DNA of 6,058 nt from NCBI GenBank assembly GCA_947253615.1, contig CAMYAA010000071.1, positions 1-6,058 on the forward strand, read 5' to 3'. A model generated the notes under the pieces. It searched no databases, was not told the origin of the DNA, and worked only from the letters and a program-made list of their open reading frames with translations. The stretch comes from an uncultured Sutterellaceae bacterium (GTDB taxonomy: Bacteria > Pseudomonadota > Gammaproteobacteria > Burkholderiales > Burkholderiaceae_F). Position numbers and translations under genes: made by a program. This document shows, piece by piece, positions 5,748 through 6,058 of this stretch (positions are counted from its first letter, which is position 1; every line of letters begins with the position of its first letter).

Positions 5748-5783
5748 AGTCCCTCCAAGGCCAAACATGGCCCTAAAGGGACT
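5748..5783 (-). other. 15-bp intercistronic RNA hairpin upstream of modB
   Basis: The minus-strand RNA folds AGUCCCUUUAGGGCC (5783-5769) onto GGCCUUGGAGGGACU (5762-5748) with no mismatch and a 6-nt loop. Three pairs are G-U, so the complementary strand would show A-C mismatches; this points to structure in the modA-modB transcript. A U-rich stretch (5747-5732) and the modB ribosome site follow. It may block 3' exonucleases, partly terminate transcription, or set modB expression; which one is unknown. Confidence 0.7.
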
Positions 5784-5810
5784 ATCGATGAGCAAACCCA
5801 TCGCGGGCTC

Positions 5811-5852
5811 GAGGGCGAGTCCACTCAGGACTCTTCCCTCACGGGAGCCCTC
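5811..5852 (-). ncRNA. Compact three-way-junction RNA element between modA and modB
   Basis: In 42 nt of minus-strand RNA three helices meet with one unpaired base. The closing helix is GAGGGC (5852-5847) with GCCCTC (5816-5811). Arm one is TCCC with GGGA (5846-5835) capped by GUGA, a GNRA tetraloop. After A5834, arm two is GAGTCC with GGACTC (5833-5817) around a 5-nt loop. It starts 19 nt after the modA stop. An alternative pairing of 5850-5845 with 5810-5805 (GGGCTC with GAGCCC) would break the closing helix. I do not recognise it as a known RNA class; it may be a transcript-stabilising or regulatory element. Confidence 0.6.
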
Positions 5853-5871
5853 TTAAAACGAATCAACGCGC

Positions 5872-6017
5872 TTATTGGGGCGTGCCGTAACCATAAGCAG
5901 CACGAATGCGGGCCGCTTCAGGACTCGTCTTTAAGAATTCCAAGAAACGCTTGGCCCCGGCATTGTCCTTGCCCGGATTTAATAACACGGCGTCTTGACG
6001 AATCGGCTGATAAAGGT
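5872..6017 (-). CDS. modA: Molybdate-binding protein ModA, C-terminal fragment
   Basis: The last 47 codons and the TAA stop are present, reading from LYQPIRQDAVLLNPGKDN to AAYGYGTPQ. This fits the C-terminus of periplasmic molybdate-binding proteins, with a PI.QDAV.L strand, an AKRFLEFLKTSPEA helix and a final YGYG. ModA delivers molybdate to ModB. The 5' part lies beyond the contig, where adapter begins at 6018; reading upstream in frame meets a TAA inside the adapter, so that stop is artificial. Position directly upstream of modB and modC supports the call. The operon promoter and any ModE site are outside the window. Confidence 0.88.
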
Positions 6018-6058
6018 CTGTCTCTTATACACATCTCCGAGCCCACGAGACCGTACTA
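6018..6058. other. Illumina Nextera i7-side adapter (artefact)
   Basis: CTGTCTCTTATACACATCT (6018-6036) is the reverse complement of the mosaic end at 32-50. Positions 6037-6051 match the Nextera read-2 adapter, and 6052-6058 (CGTACTA) sit where the i7 index starts. This is library sequence, not genome. Confidence 0.98.

Noticed and set aside
5811..5852. Hammerhead-type or other self-cleaving ribozyme for the three-way junction
   Set aside because: The conserved hammerhead core sequences (CUGAUGA and GAAA at the junction) are absent; only one base is unpaired at the junction.
32..6036. A 6-kb composite element bounded by 19-bp inverted repeats
   Set aside because: The repeats are library mosaic ends joined to Nextera adapter and index sequence; there is no transposase gene inside.

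Overview
The window is a bacterial chromosomal contig of about 6 kb with sequencing adapter still attached at both ends. Positions 1-50 and 6018-6058 match Illumina Nextera adapter and index sequence, so only 51-6017 is biological. Gene content and protein similarity suggest a proteobacterium. A betaproteobacterium (Burkholderiales, perhaps a gut Sutterellaceae type) is a low-confidence guess from memory of protein families; no rRNA or other taxonomic marker is present.

Every gene lies on the minus strand, so the window reads right to left. Transcription enters at the right with the molybdate ABC transporter: the last 47 codons of modA (binding protein), a 154-nt gap with two strong RNA structures, modB (permease), and modC (ATPase, with an ATGA overlap onto modB). 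A hairpin terminator closes modC. purB (adenylosuccinate lyase) follows with its own candidate promoter and a strong terminator. Next come a small lipoprotein gene of unknown function and a gene for an exported Pro/Ala/Gln-rich protein with an LTXXQ (Spy/CpxP-like) end, each with its own terminator. The left end holds a sigma70-like promoter, a complete TPP riboswitch aptamer with a mutually exclusive downstream hairpin, and the first 256 codons of thiC (pyrimidine synthesis for thiamine), cut by the adapter.

The window therefore looks like several short housekeeping transcription units separated by intrinsic terminators: molybdate uptake, purine synthesis, two envelope proteins and thiamine synthesis. 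There is no sign of a mobile element, phage, CRISPR array or defence system. The adapter mosaic ends could be mistaken for Tn5 ends. The least explained biology is RNA: a near-gapless three-way junction with a GNRA loop plus a 15-bp hairpin between modA and modB, and the expression platform of the thiC riboswitch. Three start codons were moved from the longest reading frame to better-supported sites (thiC GTG at 818, LTXXQ gene ATG at 1854, modB GTG at 5717).
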